A stretch of DNA of 14,345 bases from CAZEAN01 sp964510225 (GTDB lineage Bacteria > Planctomycetota > Planctomycetia > Isosphaerales > Isosphaeraceae), in the NCBI GenBank assembly GCA_964510225.1, contig CAZEAN010000145.1, positions 1 to 14,345 on the forward strand, in the 5' to 3' direction. A program made the position numbers and the translations under genes. Each line of letters begins with the position of its first letter. Within the stretch, counting starts at the first letter, position 1. Shown in pieces: positions 6,594 through 14,345 of this stretch. The notes beneath the pieces were generated by a model. That model was not told the origin of the DNA. It ran no database searches and saw only the letters and a program-made list of their open reading frames with translations.

Positions 6594-6636
6594 CGGAGCG
6601 AAACGCCTTCATGAAGAGTTGGATTCCGCAAGGCGG

Positions 6637-6665
6637 TTGGGTTAGCGATTCGGCGATCTTATCAT
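6637..6665 (+). promoter_or_regulatory. Possible promoter of the esterase gene
   Basis: TTGGGT (6637-6642), a 17-base spacer and TATCAT (6660-6665; five of six -10 positions) lie about 58 bases before the ATG in the divergent intergenic region. The -35 half is weak. Confidence 0.3.
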
Positions 6666-6722
6666 AGTAGCGCGACCCGCAAACCAACGCTCAAGTCTCT
6701 CTCGCCCTTGGGGTATTGTCGA

Positions 6723-7943
6723 ATGACGACATGCTATCATTGTTTCACTTTCCTCTCGCTCTTGCTCTTGGTCTCGGCAGAAGCTATGGCCCAGGGAAGA
6801 GGTGGAAATCAACCTCCAGAGTTCATCTCTCCCGAGATTGGACCCGATCAGACCATGACACTCCGAATCTACGCACCGAACGCAGAAGGCGTCAGTTTGT
6901 ACAGCAGTGACCTCCCGAATGCGAATCCATTTGGTCCTGGAATGTCGTTGGAGAAGGCCGAGAACGGAGTCTGGGAAGTCACAGTTGGGCCGGTACCAGG
7001 GGGAACTTATCGTTACGCATTCTTGGTTGATGGCCTTCAGGTGCTCGATCCTCGGAACCCGGCCACGAGCGAGTCGAACATGAACTCCTGGAGCCTTCTC
7101 ACTGTCGCCGGCTCTCCTGTTTCTGACCTGCAAGAGGTTCCTCACGGTGCGGTCGCTGAAGTGCAGTACTATTCGGAATCCCTAAAGCGATTCCGTCGGA
7201 TCCATGTTTACACACCGCCGGGATATGAGGGTGGATCAAAAAACTACCCGGTCCTCTATCTCTTGCATGGGGCTACAGATTCAGACGACTCCTGGAGTAC
7301 TGTTGGGCGAGCAGGGCTCGTTCTGGACAACCTGATTGCCTCTGGGAAGGCGGAGCCCATGATCGTTGTTATGCCGATGGGGCATACGGGTCCGTTTGTC
7401 TTCGGAGGCTCGATGGACACGTTTCAGACTCAAATGAAAGAATTCGCCACTGACTTTTCAGAGGATGTGCGGCCTCTGGTCGAGGAACGCTACCGTGTAC
7501 GATCCGATCGTCGGTCCCGCGCGATCGCGGGGCTTTCGATGGGTGGTGCCCAAACACTCGACATCGCGTTCAGTGATCTCGCTGACTACGGTTACATCGG
7601 TGTCTTTAGCTCCGGTGTGTTCGGAATCGCTGGACCGGCGAACGAACGGAGTGCCTCACAACCTTGGGAAGAATCTCATCGGGAAGGGCTCGAAAGCGCT
7701 GAGGCCAAGGATGGGCTCCGGCTACTCTGGTTTGCTACCGGTAAAGATGACTTTCTGCTCGAAACAACACAAAACACCGTCGATCTATTCAAGTCGTATG
7801 ATTTCGACCTGACTTACAAGGAGACAGAAGGAGGACATACTTGGATCAATTGGCGAGAGCATTACTTGCCGGAATTTGCTCAGCTCATCTTCAACGATTT
7901 GGACACGAAAGAGGCTGCTGAAGCTACTGCCAGTGATCGTTGA
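6723..7943 (+). CDS. Secreted esterase, CE1/esterase-D-like, with N-terminal E-set domain
   Basis: Exported serine hydrolase of 406 residues from the ATG at 6723; a TTG five codons earlier is less likely. A signal peptide (hydrophobic run 8-18, cleavage after AMA at 23) is followed by an immunoglobulin-like E-set/CBM48-type domain (about 35-130: TLRIYAPNAEGVSLYS, GGTYRYAFLVDG). Next is an alpha/beta-hydrolase domain of the feruloyl-esterase/esterase-D type (about 145-390: VLYLLHG, GLSMGG). The nucleophile is Ser272 in GLSMG, the likely acid Asp342 or Asp343 in TGKDD, and the His is 372 in GGHTW. The domain order is that of bacterial esterases acting on acylated polysaccharides such as feruloylated or acetylated xylan. 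Substrate is not determined. No carbohydrate-degradation neighbours are in view. A strong palindrome follows the stop. Confidence 0.9.
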   Translation: MTTCYHCFTFLSLLLLVSAEAMAQGRGGNQPPEFISPEIGPDQTMTLRIYAPNAEGVSLYSSDLPNANPFGPGMSLEKAENGVWEVTVGPVPGGTYRYAFLVDGLQVLDPRNPATSESNMNSWSLLTVAGSPVSDLQEVPHGAVAEVQYYSESLKRFRRIHVYTPPGYEGGSKNYPVLYLLHGATDSDDSWSTVGRAGLVLDNLIASGKAEPMIVVMPMGHTGPFVFGGSMDTFQTQMKEFATDFSEDVRPLVEERYRVRSDRRSRAIAGLSMGGAQTLDIAFSDLADYGYIGVFSSGVFGIAGPANERSASQPWEESHREGLESAEAKDGLRLLWFATGKDDFLLETTQNTVDLFKSYDFDLTYKETEGGHTWINWREHYLPEFAQLIFNDLDTKEAAEATASDR

Positions 7944-7979
7944 GAGAGTCGATGGCTTTGTGTCTGAGAAATGAATGCA

Positions 7980-8015
7980 ACAGTACCGGATCGTCTCGAG
8001 ACGATCCAGTACTGT
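7980..8015. terminator. 36-bp near-perfect palindrome after the esterase gene
   Basis: ACAGTACCGGATCGTCTC is followed directly by its reverse complement with a single mismatch (C opposite A), giving an 18-bp-arm stem. It lies between the esterase stop (7943) and the end of the convergent M14 pseudogene (8085). Two lesser hairpins follow (8023-8037 GAGCG/CGCTC; GAATC/GATTC near 8054-8065). There is no T-tract, so it could terminate in both directions by structure alone or be a protein-binding site. Confidence 0.5.
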
Positions 8016-8084
8016 ATGAGAAGAGCGTCCTGCGCTCAATGTCGCACCACAATGAATCGTGATTCGTGTTCGAGGTGTCCGTCG

Positions 8085-9848
8085 CTACTCAATGGTGATG
8101 GTTTGTTGTAAGGTCCCACCTTTTTCGGCTTCAAACCGAAGGGTTACCTCACCAGTGCCCTGGACAAACCAACCTGCGCGGATGATTGATCGACCCGGTA
8201 CACGCGTCGGGGAAGGTGATGGTTTCGGGCTTGAATTCCTCGGGAGTCACAGAATCATTGTCGGGGTCGACGAGAACTCCACCACCAAGAATCCGGAGGT
8301 TATCACATGAGATCGACAAACGATCGGTGAGCACAATGTCACGCTGCCTTGCCTGAGCGGACCGAGTGGGGATGATCCGACTATTCTCGACTGCTGCAGT
8401 GACTTCAGCGACCCCATCCCCAACTGGTTTGATCTCAACATTCTGCCAGGTGACCAGCGGCATTTGATCGGCGTGATAGAGCACGAAAGCCGTGTTCCGA
8501 TGGCAGAGTTCCTCAAGCATGAAGGGAGGAGGGACGCGTTGCGACTGCTTGACGAATCCACCGATTTCGATCGCTCCATAGGTCGGGTGATCGAACGGCT
8601 GCCATTCGACAAAGTTTGCACCAAGCATTAATGGATCATTGGCGAACAACTGTCGTTCTTGTCGGGTTTGGCCTGTGACACTGGCAAGTTCCTGGGTGCT
8701 TTGCTCACCGAGTAGCTGGTTGCTATTCCAGAGTTCGTTGGTGTAGGAGAAGATCCAGAGATGCTCGTAGGTCCAATTCACAAATCCACCACGGACTGCA
8801 TAAAGATCTTTATAGATCACATAATTGCTGTAGAACGGGATAAGTTGTACGCCGACTTCACCGATGGCTTCGGCGATCCGGTCGTCCGCTGAAGGATACT
8901 GCGGTTGGCGATCGGGATGGGCAGGGCCGCGGAGGATCATCGCGCCTGCATTGTGTTAGGATTGGACCCCAGCGATGTTCGGTTGTGCCAGAATGAACTC
9001 GGCAACAGCCCTCGTCTCTGGCCAGGAGAGCGGATAGGGACCTGCACCGAATTGAATGTGTGCTGGCTCCCAGTCGGCGGGCCAGTTTCGATTCATGTCA
9101 TAGTAGCCTGGAGTGTCTTCATTCACCTGGCCGTCACCGTCGTTGTCGAGCCCTTCAGTACCGAGGATTTCATAACGCTCCCCTGTGATCTCTTCACGAA
9201 GCCTGATGGTTCCAAGATCCTGGAGTCGCTCCCTAACACTACATAGGGACCATCAGGGCTCGGACGTCGCATCAGCGTGTTCTGTCGGTCGCTGTTCAGG
9301 TCGTCTAGCCATCTTCGTCAAGGAGACCGTCACGGTCATCATCAATCGGAGCCTTGCCACTCTGTGAGCTATTGGTGGTGTTCGGACCTTGGAACCACCA
9401 GGCCCGGCCATCAGGATTAACGGTCGGTAGCACATAGAATGCACGATGATCAAGAAGTTCGGTGACCCGATCAAGTCGGTCACTGTTCTCCGCAAGGAAC
9501 CAGATCAAGTCGAGCGACGCTTCAGCGGCCTAGACTTCATCACCGTGGACATTTCCGTCGCAGTAGGAAGCGGGTTTACGAGTATCGGGGACAGTCGTCG
9601 GATCATTGATCGTGACACACCAAATGTCGCGTCCTTCATAGCTCTTCCCGATCGATTCCATCGAGAGAAGGTCTGGATGCCCATTGACCAATGCGCATCG
9701 CTTCGACCAGGTCAGGGTAGTCGTACAGCTTGTTGAAGGGGAGCCTGACTTTCGGCTCAAAGTAGGGCCCTTCCTGAGCAGCGGATAGCGTTTGAACAAC
9801 CCCGCCAACGCTCAACCAAAGAAGTGACCAGACCAAGAAGTGCTTCAT
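8085..9848 (-). pseudogene. M14 zinc carboxypeptidase, broken by four frame changes and two stops
   Basis: Reading across frames gives one continuous secreted M14 peptidase of about 585 residues. It starts with a signal peptide (MKHFLVWSLLWLSVGG..., cleavage near LSAAQ). SIGKSYEGRDIW and the zinc motif HGDE follow, then VLPTVNPDGR, calcium-loop-like DNDGDG segments, YYDMNRNWPADW, a third zinc ligand in HNAG, the LEEL glutamate region, and a C-terminal domain ending FEAEKGG...TITIE. Lesions: frame change near 9690-9698; TAG at 9530-9532 where Gln (CAG) fits; frame change near 9303-9310; another between about 9184 and 9240; TAA at 8956-8958 where Tyr fits (QS-Y-HNAG); frame change near 8196-8202. 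Sequence between lesions is well conserved, so inactivation is recent, or the read quality is poor here. The whole stretch is one gene; the pieces should not be called separately. Confidence 0.85.
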
Positions 9849-10171
9849 CGATGCAGCCCGTATTGAAGAGTAGAGAATTGACTTGGGGCGATCCGACTAC
9901 GAACCACCGAACCTGGATTGTCGATCGTCAAGGGTGTCCGCTCATACTCGATCAGTATTAGGGCGTCGACTTGGGAGGCAACAAAGGTTTGTTCACCTGC
10001 TACTTCATTTTGGTGAGTAGTCTGATGAAGCGGCCACTGGCTCCTGCTCGAGATATCGATGGAGAAAGCGATTACCTTTTCCCGAAGCAATGTCCCTGCT
10101 CTCGTCGCACTCGAAGTGATCCAACTGCTAACGTGTTGGAAGCCGGACCAGGCTAAGAGCTGCGATTCCAA
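9845..10171 (-). other. Doubtful open frame between pseudokinase and M14 genes
   Basis: An open frame of up to 108 codons begins (TTG codons only, no ATG) inside the last codons of the pseudokinase gene. Its TGA overlaps the ATG of the M14 gene by 4 bases. That overlap is typical of coupled genes, but there is no clear ribosome site and no recognisable motif. The gap proper (9849-10127) otherwise shows nothing. Confidence 0.2.
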
Positions 10172-12371
10172 GCGCCGCGATCAGCGAGGTTGATCGAGCG
10201 TCCAGCGGTCCGATTGCTGGAATCCCGAACTCAGCACCGAAGAGTGCAACAACTGCTGCACCGAGGGTCAGAAGCGCTACGAGTCGGCCGTGGACGAAGG
10301 CGGATCCCAAGAGAATCAAGGCAGCGACTGGTGCGTTAAGATCTTGAAAGATCCGAGAGAGGAAGGGAGGCCCTTCCTGTACTTGTAACGGGGCAGCGGT
10401 GGTGGTCCGTTCGCGGAGCCTCTGTCCCGGTTCTTCAAGTGCGTTGCCAAGGTCGTTGAAGGAATCAACATTCTGGACCGCTTCTGTGAGTTCTCTGACT
10501 TCAGTAGTGCTGATAATTTGATTTTGGCGTGCCCAAGCAAGGGACCCAATCAAGAGTAGGAAGCCTAAGAGGAAGCGAACCCGAGGGCTGGTGGCCGCAT
10601 CGAGCCAGGCGACACACCAATCGCGGAGCTGCCGGACCACGATCCCCGACGGTTGAGGAGTTTCCGCTTCGCTGAGGATCGCCTCAGGATCTCGGAGAGC
10701 ATGCTCAAGGCGTTCCATCACGTTCTCGGGAACTCTTTCACCGTGGGCATTGTTCTCCGTTGCTTCCTGGAGTCTCGCCAGCAAAGCCCCTGCAATACGT
10801 TTGGACCGTCGACGAGCCGTCAGTAGATTTAGACCGCCCGCTTCGAGTCTTTTTTCTTCCAGGAATTCCAAGAGTTGACGATCGCGTCGCTGTTGGCGGA
10901 CTCGGAGCGGTCGATCGAGCAGGCCGATTAGCCAGCGCTCGAGTCGACCTTGCAGTTTCCGCTCGACGATTGCAGTTAAGGCCCTGTCTCCGAGAGATCT
11001 GATGCGGTCGGGATCAAAGAGGGCACGGAGCAAGGGCGAACCACTTGGCCCTGCATGTTTTGCGGTGATCTCGAAAACTCTCGCTTCGGGTAACCCATAC
11101 TTCCTGAGGTCACGGAGTTGTTGACGGGCTTGATTGAGTGCCGGCGCGCGTTCTTCCATGAGGGGGCGATTTAGAAAGATCTCAAAGGCAATCCCTCCCC
11201 CGATTCCGACGATCGTGAGCAGAATCACCAGGCCGAGCAACTCAGTCCACCAAAGTCCGACGAGTCCGGTGACCAAAACTAAACCCGCCGTTGCGAGATC
11301 TCTTGGCCGACCTCCGACGACAAGTTGGACAACGCGGTCGAAGAGCGATCCGCCTCGGCAGATCCCGCCAATAACGAACTGAGCAAGAGCCGCCACGGAG
11401 ATCAAATACAAGAGACCGAACCCAAGACTGTTGAGCCCAAGGAGCAAACACAAGAGTCCGAATGCTCCTGTCCCTCCATAGACACCTAAGAGAACCCGGC
11501 GTTGGAGAATCAAGGTTGGTGGCTTGGCGAAGGAGGTTGCGGCGTTTTGGAGATCGTTGACCCACGCTTGCTGAGGAAGAAACGTTGTCGGATCAGGTAC
11601 GCCAGCGATCCGTTCCAGGGTGGTGACGACTTCATCAATCTTAAGCGATGGCAATCTGGGATCACCGATCATTTTTATGATCAACTGATTCAATTCGGAT
11701 GCGACTCGAGGATTGACGTCATGCGGTTGCATTGGATTTGTCGGGTCGAGATCCCTTCCTGTCACCCAGGCGTAGATTGCTAGTCCGAGGATCTTGAGAT
11801 CGTTCCGTGCCGCATCGGGGTCAGGGAAAGTTGGCGGCTCCACTTGTTGGGAATCGGTCGATGGCGGCGGTACTCGCGATGAACCGGTGAGAACCACATG
11901 CCCATCAGTTTGCGCAAGGATTCGATCGATCGCAGGATGACCGTGGATGATTCCCGCTTGGTGGAGAATCTGGAGCGCACGAGCCGCCTGCAGGGCATTG
12001 GCGATCGCGTTTCGGAGAGCTTTGGGGCCGGGAACCGCTTGTATTTCGGTTGTCGTTTCCGAGTCGTCTGGTTGGCCTGGAAGGGCACGCTCGATGATGG
12101 CAACACGCCCCGCGACCTCGGCAATTCGGCGTGTCTCTCCGAGCGAAGGATGTTGGACAATGGTGGTGGCTAATCCCTGTCGGGCGAGGCGCTCAGCTCG
12201 GCTCGGATCGTCGTCAATCCGAACGGCGTCCACCCAGAGTCGGACCCACCCCCCGTCCGCGGGAGACCAAGCGTGATAAGTAACCCCCGATTCGTCATGC
12301 TCGGCAGGTCCGGTGACGAGCACTCGACCTCGGATCGTCGGGAGTTGTTTTAGACTTGGTATTCGAATCAT
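10128..12371 (-). CDS. Membrane-anchored pseudokinase (protein-kinase-like domain lacking catalytic residues)
   Basis: 747 residues from the ATG at 12371; a GTG seven codons upstream has no better ribosome site. Residues about 15-265 follow the protein-kinase pattern (ALQILHQAGIIHG near the catalytic loop; ARNDLKILGLAIYAWVTG as subdomain IX with Asp191), but every catalytic element is missing. There is no glycine-rich loop, the VAIK position reads VRLWV, HRD is replaced by HGH (143-145), and DFG is replaced by TGS (162-164). Hydrophobic stretches lie near 292-336, 359-396, 598-614, 680-715 and 727-744, with a long Arg/Glu-rich soluble region (about 400-595) between them. It is likely a scaffold or regulatory membrane protein, and kinase activity is not expected. 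The M14 pseudogene lies downstream on the same strand. Fold assignment is fairly sure; role unknown. Confidence 0.82.
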   Translation of the reverse strand: MIRIPSLKQLPTIRGRVLVTGPAEHDESGVTYHAWSPADGGWVRLWVDAVRIDDDPSRAERLARQGLATTIVQHPSLGETRRIAEVAGRVAIIERALPGQPDDSETTTEIQAVPGPKALRNAIANALQAARALQILHQAGIIHGHPAIDRILAQTDGHVVLTGSSRVPPPSTDSQQVEPPTFPDPDAARNDLKILGLAIYAWVTGRDLDPTNPMQPHDVNPRVASELNQLIIKMIGDPRLPSLKIDEVVTTLERIAGVPDPTTFLPQQAWVNDLQNAATSFAKPPTLILQRRVLLGVYGGTGAFGLLCLLLGLNSLGFGLLYLISVAALAQFVIGGICRGGSLFDRVVQLVVGGRPRDLATAGLVLVTGLVGLWWTELLGLVILLTIVGIGGGIAFEIFLNRPLMEERAPALNQARQQLRDLRKYGLPEARVFEITAKHAGPSGSPLLRALFDPDRIRSLGDRALTAIVERKLQGRLERWLIGLLDRPLRVRQQRRDRQLLEFLEEKRLEAGGLNLLTARRRSKRIAGALLARLQEATENNAHGERVPENVMERLEHALRDPEAILSEAETPQPSGIVVRQLRDWCVAWLDAATSPRVRFLLGFLLLIGSLAWARQNQIISTTEVRELTEAVQNVDSFNDLGNALEEPGQRLRERTTTAAPLQVQEGPPFLSRIFQDLNAPVAALILLGSAFVHGRLVALLTLGAAVVALFGAEFGIPAIGPLDARSTSLIAALGIAALSLVRLPTR

Positions 12372-12428
12372 GGCTGATCCGCAGCAGAACACGGGTGATC
12401 AAGGGCCAGACGACTTGGCACCCTGAAT

Positions 12429-12467
12429 CCTAACGAAGCGGCTCGCATTTGGCATCCCTTCGTTGGG
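12429..12467. repeat. Inverted repeat in the pseudokinase/folC divergent region
   Basis: CCTAACGAAG (12429-12438) and CTTCGTTGGG (12458-12467) pair over ten positions with one G-T wobble and a 19-base loop. It lies between two divergent genes, nearer the pseudokinase start, and may be a leader hairpin or operator. Confidence 0.35.
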
Positions 12468-12492
12468 CCTAGCAGGAGCTGGTCCAAGGCGT

Positions 12493-12521
12493 TTGGTTCG
12501 CCAGCGCAATTCGGGTACGTT
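12493..12521 (+). promoter_or_regulatory. Weak candidate promoter for folC
   Basis: TTGGTT and TACGTT are separated by exactly 17 bases, about 70 bases before folC. Each hexamer keeps only three consensus positions, so this is tentative. Confidence 0.2.
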
Positions 12522-12593
12522 ATCTTCAATCTGTGCGCGGGACCAGGTGCGTGAGGCATCCCCAAACTACAGGACACTAAGCAGACAAGAGTG

Positions 12594-14000
12594 ATGCCTG
12601 AGGCTTACGACGGATGTTTGGAATTCCTTTATGGTCGCTTGAACTACGAGCGACTCGGGATGCCTTCGCGGAGTGGATTGAAGGAACTCCGATTGGATCG
12701 AATCCGCTGGCTCTTGAAGCGCCTCGGGGACCCACAGAAACAGTACGGAATCATCCACCTCGCCGGTACGAAGGGGAAAGGGTCGACGGCGGCCTTGATT
12801 GCCTCTGTCTTGAAGACCGGGGGCCACCGGGTTGGTCTCTTTACGTCACCCCATCTCCATCGCTTTGAAGAGCGGTTTACGATCGACGGTGAAGCGATTG
12901 CCTCCGACGAACTCGTGTTGCTCGTGGAGATGATCAAGCCCTTAGTCGCCGAGTCGGATGCGCGTTTGGCGAATCGGTCGGATCGAGGGCTCACGTTCTT
13001 CGAGATAACCACCGCAATGGGACTGCTCTACTTTGCACGCTCAGGATGTCGAGTGGTGGTCCTGGAAGTCGGGATGGGTGGCAGGCTTGACTCGACGAAC
13101 GCAATCCGGCCGATTGTGTCTGTGATCACCTCGATCTCACTCGACCACACAAGACAGTTGGGTAATACCCTTGGTCAGATTGCGACCGAAAAGGCTGGGA
13201 TCATCAAGCGAGGACGGCCGGTTGTTTCAGGCGTCCTCGAGCCTGAACCTCGGGAGGCAATCCGATGGGTGGCCCGTCAACGGAAATCACGACTCCGAGA
13301 GATCGATATTGACTTCAAACTCAACTATCAACCACCAATACTTCCTCTTGAGCGTCCTACCAATGGTGAGGCGTTGGTACGAACATGGCGTTCCGAACGT
13401 GGGACACTTCGGCTCCCGCTCCCGCTACCTGGTGAACACCAGGCAAAGAACGTTGCGGTCGCTGTCGCCACGTTGGAGGCGATCGGCGAGATCGATCCTT
13501 CCCTCCTGATGTCATCGGCGACGATTCAGGAAGGAATCCGGAACGTTCGATGGCCGGCTCGCGTCGAGATTGTGGGGACCGAACCGTGGACGATTATTGA
13601 CGGTGCCCACAATGTCGCCTCTGCTGCGGCGCTTGCCGAGACGCTCCTCACTTGTTTCCCTGTGGTTCCCCGGACCCTGATCTTCAGTACCAGCCGTGAC
13701 AAGGATGCCGAAGGACAGCTTGAAGCATTGCTCCCACTTTTCGACCAAGTCGTCGTCACGCAGTACATTGAGAACCCTCGCGCTATCGCGCCTGCAACCC
13801 TTGCAGGGCTCGTGGGGTCGCTTTCCTCACTCAAACCGGTCTTAGCGGCAGATCCGTCGACCGCTTTGCAATCGGCCCGTTCTGTTACTCCACAAGCGGG
13901 TTTGATTGTCGTCACCGGTTCACTCTTCCTCGCTGCTGAAGCCCGTGCCCAGATCCTTGGAATCCGCGCGGTTCAAGCGTTCGGTCGGCTTCTGACATAG
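12594..14000 (+). CDS. folC: Folylpolyglutamate synthase / dihydrofolate synthase (Mur-ligase family)
   Basis: Cytoplasmic ATP-dependent ligase that adds glutamate to folates, and in bifunctional members to dihydropteroate. 468 residues from the ATG at 12594; a GTG one codon before is possible, and no strong ribosome site is seen. Motifs: P-loop GTKGKGS (58-64), TSPHL (84-88), EVGMGGRLDSTN (158-169), SLDHTRQLGNT (182-192), EKAGIIK (199-205) whose lysine region is the carbamylated-Lys site in the family, GEHQAKN (280-286), RWPARVEI (319-326) and DGAHN (336-340). The length is slightly above the usual 420-440, with an insertion around 228-265. Whether it has both activities cannot be told from sequence. 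It stands alone (not next to accD or other folate genes) and diverges from the pseudokinase gene. Confidence 0.93.
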   Translation: MPEAYDGCLEFLYGRLNYERLGMPSRSGLKELRLDRIRWLLKRLGDPQKQYGIIHLAGTKGKGSTAALIASVLKTGGHRVGLFTSPHLHRFEERFTIDGEAIASDELVLLVEMIKPLVAESDARLANRSDRGLTFFEITTAMGLLYFARSGCRVVVLEVGMGGRLDSTNAIRPIVSVITSISLDHTRQLGNTLGQIATEKAGIIKRGRPVVSGVLEPEPREAIRWVARQRKSRLREIDIDFKLNYQPPILPLERPTNGEALVRTWRSERGTLRLPLPLPGEHQAKNVAVAVATLEAIGEIDPSLLMSSATIQEGIRNVRWPARVEIVGTEPWTIIDGAHNVASAAALAETLLTCFPVVPRTLIFSTSRDKDAEGQLEALLPLFDQVVVTQYIENPRAIAPATLAGLVGSLSSLKPVLAADPSTALQSARSVTPQAGLIVVTGSLFLAAEARAQILGIRAVQAFGRLLT

Positions 14001-14216
14001 TCGGCCTTGAATTGAGGAAGCATGATTAATCCAGCTGTTTCTCTTCGTTGCGCTAATGTTCAATCAGGAAATCTGCCTAAGTATCTTATAGGTGGGATCA
14101 GGATGCTTGTGAGAAACCGCCTGGGCAGCGAGCGGCAAGCCACCAGCTTCTGGAGACGAGGATTCCGTAACAGATCAATCCTAAGTTGTCATCGGCTCGG
14201 ACGTTGTCGGTGGGGC
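14001..14216. other. Gene-free stretch after folC
   Basis: No supported gene. A plus-strand open frame at 14022-14240 is Arg-rich, has no ribosome site or family, and runs through the hairpin at 14217-14241, so it is not called. Confidence 0.4.
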
Positions 14217-14241
14217 GTTAGGGTTGAATCAACCGCCTAAC
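14217..14241 (-). terminator. Stem-loop just after the YD-repeat stop codon
   Basis: GTTAGG/CCTAAC outer arms and GTTGA/TCAAC inner arms form an 11-bp stem with a 2-base bulge and a minimal loop. It starts one base beyond the minus-strand stop at 14243, where a terminator is expected. There is no T-tract. Confidence 0.4.
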
Positions 14242-14242
14242 C

Positions 14243-14345
14243 TCACGCCGCAGCGGACCCGGCCCAGCTCGGCGTTTGATGGTCGTAGGCGTACTCGGTG
14301 ACCTGGTCGTTGAAGTTGGTGTGCGTCTCCATGCGACCGAGGTCA
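14243..14345 (-). CDS. C-terminal end of a YD/RHS-repeat protein (partial)
   Basis: The minus-strand frame enters from the right edge and ends at TGA (14245-14243) after 33 codons. It reads DLGRMETHTNFNDQVTEYAYD, the signature of a YD repeat as found in large RHS-type surface or toxin-delivery proteins. About a dozen unrelated residues then end in Ala-Ala-Ala. Its codons almost all end in G or C, more so than in the neighbouring genes. RHS proteins normally continue past the last YD repeat into a core or variable tip, so this may be a truncated or fragmentary copy. Confidence 0.55.
   Translation of the reverse strand, partial: DLGRMETHTNFNDQVTEYAYDHQTPSWAGSAAA

Noticed and set aside
8149..8940. 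Independent 263-residue protein starting at ATG 8940
   Set aside because: It is the C-terminal part of the broken M14 gene. The same reading continues upstream past a single TAA into HNAG-preceding residues, and downstream after a frame change.
12440..12470. Sigma-54 promoter near TTTGGCATCCCTTCG
   Set aside because: The TGGCA half is present, but no TTGC element sits at the required distance.
14217..14265. Integron attC-like site (GCCTAAC and GTTAGGC core-site matches followed by CGCCGCAGCGGAC)
   Set aside because: The core boxes are in the wrong order and distance for an attC (RYYYAAC must precede GTTRRRY by tens of bases). The adjoining bases are coding for the YD repeat, and no integrase or cassette array is visible.
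1..14345. CRISPR array, complete insertion sequence or prophage
   Set aside because: No regularly spaced short repeats, no transposase or integrase frame, and no phage structural genes on either strand.

Overview
The window reads as a piece of bacterial chromosome, moderately GC-rich, most likely from Planctomycetota. The family mix supports that (a BlaI/M56 pair with a long non-penicillin-binding tail, a secreted M14 peptidase of the NRNWP type, a membrane-anchored pseudokinase, a DUF72 protein, a sigma-54 activator), but there is no rRNA or other marker, so the assignment is an inference.

Layout. 112-1515 (+) is a NtrC-type sigma-54 response regulator. Facing it, 4038-1682 (-) is a two-gene operon: a BlaI-family repressor and an M56 (BlaR1-like) membrane metallopeptidase that overlap by 4 bases. 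The operon has a readable promoter (TTGACA, 17-base spacer, TACTTT) overlaid by two BlaI-type dyads 21 bp apart. These fix the repressor start at a TTG downstream of them. The M56 protein has no beta-lactam sensor domain. Its tail is a charged helical 141-residue unit present twice, with 384 bp of perfect DNA identity. 4111-5645 is a low-coding stretch with a candidate 60-residue ORF, a cluster of stem-loops, an FG-GAP/VCBS repeat fragment and a very AT-rich patch.

5646-6593 (-, DUF72) and 6723-7943 (+, secreted CE1-like esterase with an N-terminal E-set domain) diverge from a shared intergenic region. A 36-bp near-perfect palindrome follows the esterase. 8085-9848 (-) is an M14 zinc carboxypeptidase gene broken by four frame changes and two in-frame stops. 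Upstream of it, 10128-12371 (-) encodes a multi-pass membrane pseudokinase. 12594-14000 (+) is folC. The right edge holds the C-terminal end of a YD/RHS-repeat protein (-) with visibly GC-richer codons.

I do not see a clearly new multi-gene system. The best leads are the apparent gene conversion in the M56 tail, the self-contained BlaI promoter/operator, the pseudokinase, the multiply broken M14 gene, and the structured low-coding block at 4440-4745.
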